This document shows, one piece after another, positions 40,197-48,355 of a stretch of DNA of 64,000 nucleotides. The stretch comes from Microbispora sp. NBC_01189 (GTDB lineage: Bacteria > Actinomycetota > Actinomycetes > Streptosporangiales > Streptosporangiaceae). The stretch spans positions 3,639,501-3,703,500 of the forward strand of contig NZ_CP108581.1 in assembly GCF_036010665.1 (NCBI RefSeq), given 5' to 3'. Each line of letters starts with the position of its first letter. The stretch's first letter is position 1. The notes under the pieces are model-generated. The model ran no database searches, had not been told where the DNA came from, and saw only the letters and a program-made list of their open reading frames with translations. A program made the translations under genes and the position numbers.

Positions 40197-43049
40197 TCAT
40201 TGGCGGGCCCGATCGAGGAAGGCGCGCAGCCGCGTCGCCTCCTCCGACGTGCCGATCGTGCCGAGCGCGGACCAGAGCCCCCGGGCGAGGGGAGTGCGCC
40301 GCCAGGCGGGCAGGGCCACCGCGGCGTTGTACAGCGCCGTGAGGACGGCGGGGTCCGAATCGACCTCCCCCTGGTTCCGCGTGAACGTGAGCAGTTCGCC
40401 GGCGAGATAGCGCTGGGTCTCGATCGTGACGCCGCCTGTCGAATTCACGAAAAAGTCGACGAACAGAGGCATCACGGCGGCCCTGTCCGCCACATTCTGG
40501 AGCGCGAACGCGCAGTAGGAGGCCAGGATGTTGTTCAGGTACCGCGCGGTCAGGGCATCGGTGTCCTTCGCGGCGTCCAGCGCTTTCAGGTGCATCTGCA
40601 CCGGAGCGATCGTCAGCGCGCGGAGATTGACCGGTGTCTCGCTCGGCTCCGCCGAGCCCGGGGGCGTGCTGGTCGCCAGGTGGCCGAACGCGTAGAAGTA
40701 CTCGACCATCGCCGCCTTCGACTCGTGGCCGGTGTTGATGCGCACGTACTTGCCCTCGACGCCGCCGGCGCTCGGGATCCCGTCGACGTAGGACGTGCGC
40801 AGGAACGAGAAGCTGTCGCGCTTGTCGATGAGCGCGAGCTTCTTGAACAGCGCGTCGGCGTCGCCGGTGGGCGTCGTGCGCAGGATCAGAGGGATGCCCT
40901 CCACGTACGGCGTCCCCTGCCGGAGGTCCGAACGGTCGATGGGCCAGCAGAACTGGTCCACGAACCTGGCGTTCCCGGCGGCGCTGCGCATCAGGGCCAG
41001 CTCGTCGCGGTGCCCGTGCCTGAGCATGTGCACCACCAGTTGCGCCTCGTCGTGCCCGGCGAGGTCGAGCTCGATGTCCTGCAGCAGCGCCTCGGCCCGC
41101 GCGTACGCGGACTTGAGGTTGCCCTTCGCCGACAGCATCGTGAGATCGCCGGCGGCCACCTTGCCGGTGCCGAACGAGGCGTACTTCTGGAAGCTCTTGC
41201 ACAGGAAGACCTCCAGCGCGCCGGCGGCGACGGCTCCCTTGAGGCCGTCGAGCACGATCTCGATCTGGGTCCTGCCGCCCTTCGCGGGCGCGACCTCGAT
41301 GGTGGTGTCGATGATCAGCGCGAACGGCACCTCGCCCTTCTTGTGCGCCTGCACGCTCCGCAGCACGTCCTCCACGAGTTTGGCCGGGGACGGCGCGAAG
41401 GCGGGCGTGCTCGGGTTCAGCGCCGCCACCAGGACGTCCTTGTGCGGCGTCGCCTGCTCGCCCTTCTTGAGCCGGTCGAGCAGCTCCCCGGTCTCGTAGT
41501 AGTCGATCGTCTCGGTCGACCGCGAGACCTCCTCATGGCCCCGCGACGACAACGCGATGTAGAGGGCGGTGGCGATGGCGTCCATGCCGCTCGTCATGAG
41601 CTGGCTCTCGACCTCGATCTCATCGTCGGACATCGTCGCGATGCTCGGCGCCCGCTCCAGCAGGATCGCCCGCATCGTGTTCCGGTAGTCGGTCCCGGTG
41701 TAGTACCTGCCCACCGCGACGACGATGGCGATCTCGTCCAGCACCAGGTCGGCGGCGCGCATCGCCACCGTGGGGTTGATCTCGTTCGCCACGACGATGT
41801 CGAGGAGCCGGCTCAGCGAGCCGAGAGCGTTGGCGGTCAGCGCGTCGTAGCGGTCGGGGCCGAGCTTGTCGGCGAGGCCCAGCACGAGATGTTCGACCAT
41901 CGCGCACACCGGCGCGATCTCGCTCTTCGCCCGCGCGATCTCCTGCAGCCGGGAGAACCGGCCGGAGGTGACGAGTTGCACGAGGTCGGCCTGCGTGTCG
42001 ACTGTGAAGTCCGGCTCGGGCGACGTCTTCTCCCTGTCCATCAGCTCGTAGAGCTGGTAGGCCGACGGCGTCGCGCCGAGCTCGTACAGGAGTTTGTCCC
42101 ACCCGATTCCGCTGTGCTTGCCGGCGCCGCTCAGCACGCTGATGCCCGAGGTCTCGAAGAGCCGCGTGATCGAGAGGTCGGCCCACACCGCCGGGGGCAG
42201 CACCATCTTGAGCCTGCGCAGCACGCGCGGGCTGTTGACCAGGATGTCGCCTGGGCCGAGCTTCGGGCTCAACTGCAGCTTCTCCACGAAGAGGGTCACC
42301 TTCTCGCGGAAGTTCGTGCGCCAGTAGGAGGCCACGAGGTCGTTCTGGGCCGACAGACCGGCGGGTGCGTCGCGCTGGCTGGGCGCGGCGCGGAAGCCGA
42401 TCTGCTCGACGATGTGCTCCTGCGTCGTCCCCTTCACCGGCACCTTCTTGCCGATCTCGCCGCGGCGGTCCTTCGAGTACGCGAACCTGCCGCCGGAGAT
42501 GGCGTTGACGAGCTTCAGCGCCTCCCGCAGATGGCCCATCGAAGAGGCGTCGCGCACGTCGTCGACGCGCTGCGCGAGCGTGACCAGGTCGACGGTGACC
42601 TTGTCCGGGGTCGTGCCCCCCGGGGCGAGGTCGAGCGCGTCGAGCGTCCGCCGGTCGCGGCTCGCCTTCACCTTCTCGGAGGGCGCCGACGTCTTCGGCT
42701 CCTGGAGATCCAAGCGGTGGCGCACGTCGTCGTGCATCGGCGTGCGCCGCTCCTTCGGCTGCTCCATCACCAGATGGGCGAGCCGGACCGCGGCGGTCGC
42801 CCTCAGGAACGCGCGGGCGACGTGGCCCATGAGCTGTGCGGCGATGAGCCGGGACATCGTGCTGCGCTCGTTCGCCGGGCGCTGGGCCAGGGTCTCGGCC
42901 ATGAGCCGCAAGGACCCGAGCACCTTGGGGTTCGCGTCCTCTCCCAGCTCCTTGGCCACCGCCTTGGCGGTGGGCTCGCCAGGCTTGGCGGCGAACGCCT
43001 GCCAGGACTTCGGTAACGCCGCCTCCGTGGACGACTCGCTCGGCATCAT
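40197..43049 (-). CDS. 950-residue protein with a fold-type I PLP enzyme-like core
   Basis: I do not recognise this protein as a whole. Residues about 480-700 line up with Cys/Met-metabolism PLP enzymes: SGMDAI (487-492, phosphate/cofactor loop), DYYET (516-520, ring-stacking Tyr), AALNPSTPAF (542-551, NPSNP-like), LIIDTTIE (578-585, Asp contacting the pyridine N), KSFQKYASFG (618-627, Schiff-base Lys622 candidate), AAGDLTM and GNARFVDQF (NA..VA.FL-like). The order and spacing match the family. Flanking regions of 480 and 250 residues are mainly helical with no motif I know. No signal peptide or membrane segment is visible. AGGAGA precedes ATG 43049. It stands alone, convergent with the quinone oxidoreductase. 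Confidence 0.7.
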   Translation of the reverse strand: MMPSESSTEAALPKSWQAFAAKPGEPTAKAVAKELGEDANPKVLGSLRLMAETLAQRPANERSTMSRLIAAQLMGHVARAFLRATAAVRLAHLVMEQPKERRTPMHDDVRHRLDLQEPKTSAPSEKVKASRDRRTLDALDLAPGGTTPDKVTVDLVTLAQRVDDVRDASSMGHLREALKLVNAISGGRFAYSKDRRGEIGKKVPVKGTTQEHIVEQIGFRAAPSQRDAPAGLSAQNDLVASYWRTNFREKVTLFVEKLQLSPKLGPGDILVNSPRVLRRLKMVLPPAVWADLSITRLFETSGISVLSGAGKHSGIGWDKLLYELGATPSAYQLYELMDREKTSPEPDFTVDTQADLVQLVTSGRFSRLQEIARAKSEIAPVCAMVEHLVLGLADKLGPDRYDALTANALGSLSRLLDIVVANEINPTVAMRAADLVLDEIAIVVAVGRYYTGTDYRNTMRAILLERAPSIATMSDDEIEVESQLMTSGMDAIATALYIALSSRGHEEVSRSTETIDYYETGELLDRLKKGEQATPHKDVLVAALNPSTPAFAPSPAKLVEDVLRSVQAHKKGEVPFALIIDTTIEVAPAKGGRTQIEIVLDGLKGAVAAGALEVFLCKSFQKYASFGTGKVAAGDLTMLSAKGNLKSAYARAEALLQDIELDLAGHDEAQLVVHMLRHGHRDELALMRSAAGNARFVDQFCWPIDRSDLRQGTPYVEGIPLILRTTPTGDADALFKKLALIDKRDSFSFLRTSYVDGIPSAGGVEGKYVRINTGHESKAAMVEYFYAFGHLATSTPPGSAEPSETPVNLRALTIAPVQMHLKALDAAKDTDALTARYLNNILASYCAFALQNVADRAAVMPLFVDFFVNSTGGVTIETQRYLAGELLTFTRNQGEVDSDPAVLTALYNAAVALPAWRRTPLARGLWSALGTIGTSEEATRLRAFLDRARQ

Positions 43050-43158
43050 TGTCTCTCCTGGATCTCACGCATGCGGACGTACGTATGACTGAGGCGGCGT
43101 CGCCCATGCTTGACCCTGGAACGGTCCACGTCAATGGTCCAGGCTCCCCGAAATCAAC

Positions 43159-44217
43159 TCAGGCCACGAGGACGGGGTGGGGCAGCACCGAGTTGTGGCA
43201 GTAGCCGAGAGCGTTCCAGGGGGTGGTGTCCGGCTGGGAGCGGCCGTGCTCGTCGGTGGCGCGCACGCGCACCACGTGTGCCCCGGGGGCGGGGTCCCAG
43301 GGGAAGCGCCAGCGGGTCCAGACGCCGGGGAGGCCCGGCCCGTCGAGCACGGCCGGCCGCCAGGGGCCGTCGTCGATCCGGTAGTCGACCGCCGCCACCC
43401 GGTCCTCCCCGGCGTACGCCCGGCCGCGGACGAGGCGCGGGCCGGGCCGCAGCCGGGCCGGCCAGGGCAGTTCGACCAGGCTCGCGACGGGGGTCGAGGT
43501 GACGGGCGCGGCGGGTCGGCCGGGAGTCAGGAGCACGTAGTCCTCGGTGTTCCACGGCACGCGCAGCGGCCGGTCGGAGACCTCGATCCGGCCCACCCAC
43601 TTGATCGCGGCGGCGCCGAGCCAGCCCGAGACCACCACGCGGGCGGGAAAGCCGTGGTCCGGCGGCAGGATCTCGCCGTTCATGGCGAGCGCGAGCAGGG
43701 TGTCGGGGGCCAGGGCCTTGGCGAGGGGCATCGGGCGGCGGGCGCGGCCCTCGTCGAGCCCTTCGGGCATGACCTCGACGGCGGCGCCGGTGAGCCCGGC
43801 GGGTTCGAGCAGGTCGCGCAGCGGGACGCCGGTCCACTCGGCGGTGCCGATCGCGCCACGCCCCCACCGCACCCCGTCGAAGCGGCGCCCGCACTCGGCG
43901 GCGAACAGGGCGCGCCGGTTGCCGGCGCACTCCAGCGTACGGACGACCGACACGAGCGGGAACCGGTGCCACAGGTCGTCGTAGGTGTAGTCGACGGCTC
44001 GCCGGACGCCGGCGCCCTCGACGCGCAGCGTCCAGGTGCGGGGGTCGAGACGGGGAGTCGGCGCGTGGTTGCGGACGAAGAACCGGTCGCACGGGGTGAG
44101 CAGGCCGGGCAGCCGGTCGGGCCGGGTGCCGTAGTCGAGGCCGGTGCCCGCGTCCTCCATGAGGGCGGCGGGAGTCGGTTTCACCACCGCCGCGCCCGGG
44201 ACGTCGCGCACCCGCAT
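43159..44217 (-). CDS. Sulfite oxidase-family molybdopterin oxidoreductase
   Basis: A 352-residue protein with the oxidoreductase molybdopterin-binding domain: FFVRNHAPTPRLDPRTWTLRVEG, RTLECAGNRR with the Mo-ligating Cys, RWGRGAIGTAEWTGVPL, GFPARVVVSGWLGAAAIKWV, and a C-terminal Mo-co dimerisation Ig-like domain (RVRATDEHGRSQP, WNALGYCHNSVLPHPV). No haem domain and no Tat signal are visible, so it is probably cytoplasmic with an unknown electron acceptor. Sulfite or another oxoanion may be the substrate. It is followed upstream by a 53-residue gene on the same strand. Confidence 0.9.
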   Translation of the reverse strand: MRVRDVPGAAVVKPTPAALMEDAGTGLDYGTRPDRLPGLLTPCDRFFVRNHAPTPRLDPRTWTLRVEGAGVRRAVDYTYDDLWHRFPLVSVVRTLECAGNRRALFAAECGRRFDGVRWGRGAIGTAEWTGVPLRDLLEPAGLTGAAVEVMPEGLDEGRARRPMPLAKALAPDTLLALAMNGEILPPDHGFPARVVVSGWLGAAAIKWVGRIEVSDRPLRVPWNTEDYVLLTPGRPAAPVTSTPVASLVELPWPARLRPGPRLVRGRAYAGEDRVAAVDYRIDDGPWRPAVLDGPGLPGVWTRWRFPWDPAPGAHVVRVRATDEHGRSQPDTTPWNALGYCHNSVLPHPVLVA

Positions 44218-44275
44218 CCGCGCCTCCTCACACTCTCTGCGCCCGGCGCGGACGGCGGGCGTCGGCCCAGGTGGC

Positions 44276-44437
44276 TCAGCCCAGGTCGCCCGCCCGCCGG
44301 GCCTGGCGCTCGGCCCAGGTCGCGAGGCGCGACCACCGCCGGGCCGCGGCCATGCGGCTCGCGACGCGGGCGTGGTCCGCCGCGCGGTGCAGTTCGCTGA
44401 CCCTCTCGGTGGCCAGGGAGTAGTCGTAGAACATCAT
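44276..44437 (-). CDS. 53-residue basic helical protein (paralogue of 18510)
   Basis: The frame reads MMFYDYSLATERVSELHR and continues as an Ala/Arg/Trp-rich helix to RAGDLG. Two adjacent ATGs (44437, 44434) can start it. The same length and the RVxEL pattern link it to the protein at 18510. A strikingly AT-rich leader (44450-44510, with TTTATTTTCTTA on the plus strand) precedes it, so it probably has its own promoter. Function unknown. It lies 58 bases upstream of the molybdopterin oxidoreductase on the same strand. Confidence 0.65.
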   Translation of the reverse strand: MMFYDYSLATERVSELHRAADHARVASRMAAARRWSRLATWAERQARRAGDLG

Positions 44438-44529
44438 TGCCGCCCCATCGCCGTTGTAACTGTCTTTATTTTCTTAGGCAGTCACAAAAGTAACGTAAAG
44501 CCGGTAACTGGTCAAGGTGGATTGGACGG

Positions 44530-44886
44530 TTACGCGCGCCGGGCGCACCGCGTTTCGTACGCGCGCAGCACGGCGTCCAGCAGGCCGGGGAAGAGGTCGT
44601 CGAGGTCGTCCCGGCGCAGGCAGCTCATCTTGGCGGTGCCGCGGTAGACCTGCCTGATCACCCCGGCCTCGCGCAGGACCCGGAAGTGGTGGGTGCTCGT
44701 CGACTTGCTGACGGCGAGGTCGATCTCCGAGCAGGACGCCTCGCCGCCGCCCGCGAGGTAGTGCACCACCTGGAGGCGGGCGGGATCGGACAGTGCGTGC
44801 AGCACGTCTTCGAGCCGGATCTCGGCACTGTCTGGATGGTCGAGCGTCCGGAGCTGTGGGGTGCTGGGTGGGGGGGCGGACGGCAT
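44530..44886 (-). CDS. ArsR-family winged-helix repressor
   Basis: A 118-residue regulator: LEDVLHALSDPARLQVVHYLAGGGEASCSEI, recognition helix SKSTSTHHFRVLREAGVI and wing YRGTAKMSCLRRDD. The metal-binding ELCVCDL motif of ArsR is absent, so it may sense a redox or organic signal; single Cys residues are in SCSEI and MSCLRR. ATG 44886 has AAGGGAG 6 bases upstream. Divergent from an Old Yellow Enzyme gene, with two palindromes between; it probably represses both. Confidence 0.9.
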   Translation of the reverse strand: MPSAPPPSTPQLRTLDHPDSAEIRLEDVLHALSDPARLQVVHYLAGGGEASCSEIDLAVSKSTSTHHFRVLREAGVIRQVYRGTAKMSCLRRDDLDDLFPGLLDAVLRAYETRCARRA

Positions 44887-44915
44887 CGGTGGCTCCCTTC
44901 GTGAGCCCCTCATTG

Positions 44916-44965
44916 TACGAAGACCTTCGTAGTTTGACAGATGGCGTACTACGACGGTTATCGTA
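44916..44965. promoter_or_regulatory. Two operators in the ArsR/Old Yellow Enzyme divergent promoter
   Basis: TACGAAG-AC-CTTCGTA (44916-44931) is a perfect 7-bp inverted repeat and TACGA-CGGTTA-TCGTA (44950-44965) a related 5-bp one. TTGACA (44934-44939) lies between them, and GTTATC (44957-44962) is 17 bases further, so the second palindrome covers the -10 of the plus-strand promoter. This fits ArsR-type repression of both genes. Confidence 0.7.
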
Positions 44966-44996
44966 CTAGCGTCCCGACGACGAGAGGAGCGCGGCC

Positions 44997-46094
44997 GTGA
45001 GCGCGTTGTTCGAGCCCCTGGCCCTGCGGAACCTGACCATCCCCAACCGTGCCTGGATGTCGCCGATGTGCCAGTACTCCGCGGCGGTGGAGGGCCCGGA
45101 GCAGGGCGTGCCCACCGACTGGCATCTCACCCACCTCGGGTCGAGGGCGGTGGGCGGGGCCGGCCTGGTCATGACCGAGGCCACCGCCGTGTCGCCGGAG
45201 GGCCGGATCAGCCCCGCCGACCTGGGCCTGTGGAACGAGCGCCAGCAGGAGGCGTTCGGCCGGATCACCCGGTTCCTGGCCGAGCACGGCGCGGTGCCCG
45301 GCGTCCAGCTCGCCCACGCCGGCCGCAAGGCGTCGACGGACCGCCCGTGGCGCGGCGGCGCGCCGGTCGGCCCCGAGGAGCACGGATGGCGGCCGGTCGC
45401 GCCGAGCGCGATCCCGTTCGACGAGGGCCATCCGGTGCCCCACGAGCTGGGCGAGCAGGACATCCGGCGGATCGTCGGCGACTTCGCGGCGGCGGCGCGC
45501 CGGGCGCTCGCGGCGGGCTTCAGGGTCGTGGAGGTCCACGGCGCCCACGGCTACCTGATCCACCAGTTCCTGTCGCCGTTCTCCAACCACCGCACCGACG
45601 CGTACGGCGGCTCCTTCGAGAACCGCGCCCGCCTCGCGCTAGAGGTGGTCGACGCGGTGCGCGCGGAGTGGCCCGAGGAGCTCCCGGTGTTCTTCCGCGT
45701 CTCGGCGACCGACTGGCTCAGCGAGAACCCCGAGGACCCACGCGAGGGCTGGACGGCGGACGACACCGTACGGCTGGCCAAGGAACTGCTCTCCCACGGC
45801 GTCGACCTGCTGGACGTGTCGTCCGGCGGCAACGCGCCGCGGGCGCGCATCGCGACCGGCCCCGGCTACCAGGTGCCGTTCGCGGCCCGGGTGCGGGCCG
45901 AGACCGACCTGCGCGCCTCGGCCGTCGGGCTCGTCACCGAGCCGCGCCAGGCGGCGGAGATCGTGGCGTCCGGGCAGGCCGACGCGGTGATGCTCGGCCG
46001 CGCGCTGCTGCGCGACCCCTACTGGCCGAACCACGCGGCCCGGGAGCTCGGCGCCGCCGGCCGCTGGCCCCACCAGTACCACCGGGCCGTCTGA
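44997..46094 (+). CDS. Old Yellow Enzyme-family NADH:flavin oxidoreductase (YqjM-like)
   Basis: A 365-residue FMN enzyme that reduces activated C=C bonds. YqjM-class traits: MSPMCQYS with the redox-sensing Cys near residue 25, VQLAHAGRKAS, HGAHGYLIHQFLSP (substrate His pair), TDAYGGSFENRARL and DAVMLGRALLRDPYW. GTG 44997 follows GAGAGGAG. A divergent ArsR repressor with palindromic operators suggests induction by electrophiles or quinones (inference). Its final codons are part of a tandem repeat. Confidence 0.94.
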   Translation: MSALFEPLALRNLTIPNRAWMSPMCQYSAAVEGPEQGVPTDWHLTHLGSRAVGGAGLVMTEATAVSPEGRISPADLGLWNERQQEAFGRITRFLAEHGAVPGVQLAHAGRKASTDRPWRGGAPVGPEEHGWRPVAPSAIPFDEGHPVPHELGEQDIRRIVGDFAAAARRALAAGFRVVEVHGAHGYLIHQFLSPFSNHRTDAYGGSFENRARLALEVVDAVRAEWPEELPVFFRVSATDWLSENPEDPREGWTADDTVRLAKELLSHGVDLLDVSSGGNAPRARIATGPGYQVPFAARVRAETDLRASAVGLVTEPRQAAEIVASGQADAVMLGRALLRDPYWPNHAARELGAAGRWPHQYHRAV

Positions 46095-46119
46095 CGGGCC
46101 GTCTGAACGGTTCGTCTGA
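46083..46119 (+). repeat. 12-bp tandem repeat carrying the Old Yellow Enzyme stop codon
   Basis: CGGGCCGTCTGA (46083-46094, coding RAV-stop) is repeated exactly at 46095-46106 and in altered form as ACGGTTCGTCTGA at 46107-46119. The gene end with its stop is thus present three times in a row. Confidence 0.85.
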
Positions 46120-46148
46120 CCTGGGCCGACCTGGGTAGGGGTCGCGGT

Positions 46149-47114
46149 ATGGCAGAGATCGGTTTCACACTCATGTGCGAGCAGAGCCCGGCGAAGGATC
46201 TGGTGGAGGACGCGGTCACGGCCGAGCGGGCCGGTTTCGACTACGCCGTCATCTCCGACCACTACTTCCCCTGGCTGGACGAGATGGGGCACTCCCCGTA
46301 CGCCTGGTCCGTGCTCGGCGCGGTGGCGCAGGCCACCGAACGGCTGCCGCTGATGACCTACGTCACCTGCCCGATCATGCGCTACCACCCGGCGGTGGTG
46401 GCGCAGAAGGCGGCCACCGTGGGAGTGCTCAGCGACGGGCGGTTCACGCTCGGGCTCGGGGCGGGCGAGAACCTGAACGAGCACGTCGTGGGGCACGGGT
46501 GGCCGCCGGTCAACACCCGGCACGAGATGTTCCGCGAGGCCATCGAGGTCATCAGGGAGCTCTTCCAGGGTGGCTACCGCAACTACAGGGGCGAGTACTT
46601 CGACATCGACTCCGCCCGGGTCTTCGATCTTCCGGAGCGCCCGGTGCCGATCGCGGTCGCGGCGTCCGGCGGGCAGTCGGCGGACATCGCGGCCGAGCTC
46701 GGCGACGGCCTCATCGCGACCGACCCGGACGGCTCGCTGGTCGAGAAGTTCGCCGCGTCGGGCGGCGAGGGCAAGCCGGTGTACGGCCAGCTCGCCGTCT
46801 GCTACGACCCCGACAAGGACGCCGCCGTCGAGCGGGCGCACCGGATGTGGCGCTGGGCGGTGACCGGATGGAAGGTCATGTCCGAGCTGCCCGCCCCGGT
46901 CAACTTCGCCGCCGCGACCGAGACCGTACGGCCGGAGGACGTGGCCGAGAAGGTGCCCTGCGGGGCCGACGTGCACGCCGTGGTCGAGGCGGTGCGGCAG
47001 TACACCGACGCCGGGTTCACCCACCTCGCGCTCGTCCAGGTCGGCCGGGAGCGCCAGCGGGAGTTCTTCGAGTGGTCGGAGAAGGAGCTGCTCCCCGCGC
47101 TGCGGTCGCTCTAG
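46149..47114 (+). CDS. F420-dependent LLM-class oxidoreductase
   Basis: A 321-residue luciferase-like barrel close to the F420-dependent glucose-6-phosphate dehydrogenase-related family: EIGFTLMCEQSPAKDLVEDA, YAVISDHYFPWLDEMGHSPYAW, TYVTCPIMRYHPAVVAQKAAT, GRFTLGLGAGENLNEHVVG and PVPIAVAASGGQSADIAAEL. The pattern indicates F420 rather than FMN as cofactor; the substrate is unknown. GTAGGGG precedes the ATG. It follows the Old Yellow Enzyme gene by 54 bases and may be co-transcribed. Confidence 0.9.
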   Translation: MAEIGFTLMCEQSPAKDLVEDAVTAERAGFDYAVISDHYFPWLDEMGHSPYAWSVLGAVAQATERLPLMTYVTCPIMRYHPAVVAQKAATVGVLSDGRFTLGLGAGENLNEHVVGHGWPPVNTRHEMFREAIEVIRELFQGGYRNYRGEYFDIDSARVFDLPERPVPIAVAASGGQSADIAAELGDGLIATDPDGSLVEKFAASGGEGKPVYGQLAVCYDPDKDAAVERAHRMWRWAVTGWKVMSELPAPVNFAAATETVRPEDVAEKVPCGADVHAVVEAVRQYTDAGFTHLALVQVGRERQREFFEWSEKELLPALRSL

Positions 47115-47129
47115 ATTCAGAGAGTCGCT

Positions 47130-48113
47130 CTACGGGGCGGCGACCCGGTCCGTTTCTTTTCCAGAGGAGCCCGCCGTACGGGTCCAGGGCAGCGGCGGCA
47201 GGCCGCAGCGCACCCGCAGGACCATCCAGAAGGCCGGGGCGAGCAGCAGCACGGCGAGCAGCGCCCAGACGGTCTGCGCGTTGCCGACGCCGAACATCTT
47301 CAGCGCCGAGGCGAGCAGCACGAAGGCCAGGGCGCGGCGGATCAGGCCGCCGGGGGCGCGGGAGGAGATCCGCGAGCCGAGGTAGACCCCCGGGATCGAG
47401 CCCGCCAGCAGCGCGACCGTGACGGACAGCGTGAACTCGCCGAAGAGCAGGTGGCCGAGCGCGGCCGACATGACCAGCGGCACGGCCTGGACCAGGTCGG
47501 TCCCGACGAGCTGGTTGGCCTTCAGCGCGGGATAGAGCGCCAGCAGGGCCACGATGATCAGCGATCCCGAGCCGACCGAGGTGATGCCGACGACGAGCCC
47601 GCCGACGGCTCCCACCAGGACGGTCGGCACCGGCCGTACGTTGACCGACGGCATCTCGGTCGCGGCCGGTTCGCCGGGGGCGGCGGTGCGGCGGCCGGTC
47701 TCGGGGGTGCGGCCCTCGGCGCGGTCGCGCATCGCGAGGTAGCCACGGACGGCCAGGCCCGCCGCGGCGATGAGCAGCGCGATGCCGAGGCCCTTCTGGA
47801 TCACGCTCTGCACGCCCTCGCCGGTGCCGAGGGCGCGGGCGATGAGCACGCCGCAGAACGCCGCCGGGACCGAACCCGCGCACAGCCAGGCGACGAGCCT
47901 CAGGTTGACCGTGCCCCGGCGCAGGTGGACGAAGCTGCCCACCGGCTTCATGACGGCGGCGGCGACGAGGTCGCTGGAGACGGCGGCGAGGGGTGGCACG
48001 CCGAAGAACGTCACGAGCATGGGCGTCATGAGGGCGCCCCCACCCATCCCCGTCAGGCCGACGACGACGGCGACCAGAAAGGAGCCGATCGCCATGGTGT
48101 AGTCGAAATGCAC
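47130..48113 (-). CDS. TauE/SafE-family sulfite or organosulfonate exporter
   Basis: A 327-residue membrane protein with about 8 hydrophobic segments in two repeats: VVVGLTGMGGGALMTPML near the start and VVGITSVGSGSLIIVALLALYP in the second half, the conserved GMGGG and GSG loops. A hydrophilic cytoplasmic loop of about 45 residues separates the halves. The GTG start at 48113 follows AGGG. It is divergent from the phosphatase-B12 operon. Confidence 0.9.
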   Translation of the reverse strand: MHFDYTMAIGSFLVAVVVGLTGMGGGALMTPMLVTFFGVPPLAAVSSDLVAAAVMKPVGSFVHLRRGTVNLRLVAWLCAGSVPAAFCGVLIARALGTGEGVQSVIQKGLGIALLIAAAGLAVRGYLAMRDRAEGRTPETGRRTAAPGEPAATEMPSVNVRPVPTVLVGAVGGLVVGITSVGSGSLIIVALLALYPALKANQLVGTDLVQAVPLVMSAALGHLLFGEFTLSVTVALLAGSIPGVYLGSRISSRAPGGLIRRALAFVLLASALKMFGVGNAQTVWALLAVLLLAPAFWMVLRVRCGLPPLPWTRTAGSSGKETDRVAAP

Positions 48114-48245
48114 CTGCGAACCCTACCAAATCGATCGGAATTATGGAAAGCCTCCCTGCCCTTCTGCCCGCCCGGCCGGGTCCTCCCGCGGCCCTTCCCC
48201 GCCCCCGGCCGCGGATGTCGGCGTGGCCGAACATTTACCGCTGAC

Positions 48246-48291
48246 GACTACCTTCAGCCCGAGGATCGAGCCGTCGTGGCCGAAGGTAGTC
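48246..48291. promoter_or_regulatory. 10-bp inverted repeat upstream of the phosphatase-B12-STAS operon
   Basis: GACTACCTTC (48246-48255) and GAAGGTAGTC (48282-48291) are perfect inverted copies separated by 26 bases, in the divergent gap between the TauE gene and the operon. It could be a two-half-site operator or a stem in the leader RNA. A direct repeat GGCCATTGA lies between it and the GTG at 48356. Confidence 0.6.
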
Positions 48292-48355
48292 TGGCAAAGA
48301 CGACGATCCGAGGACCGAGGCCATTGAGACAGGGGCCATTGAAGAGAACGCACGG

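Noticed and set aside
40174-41202. Frame-shifted 342-codon product within the 950-residue gene
   Set aside because: A shadow of the larger frame with Arg/Gly bias and no motifs.
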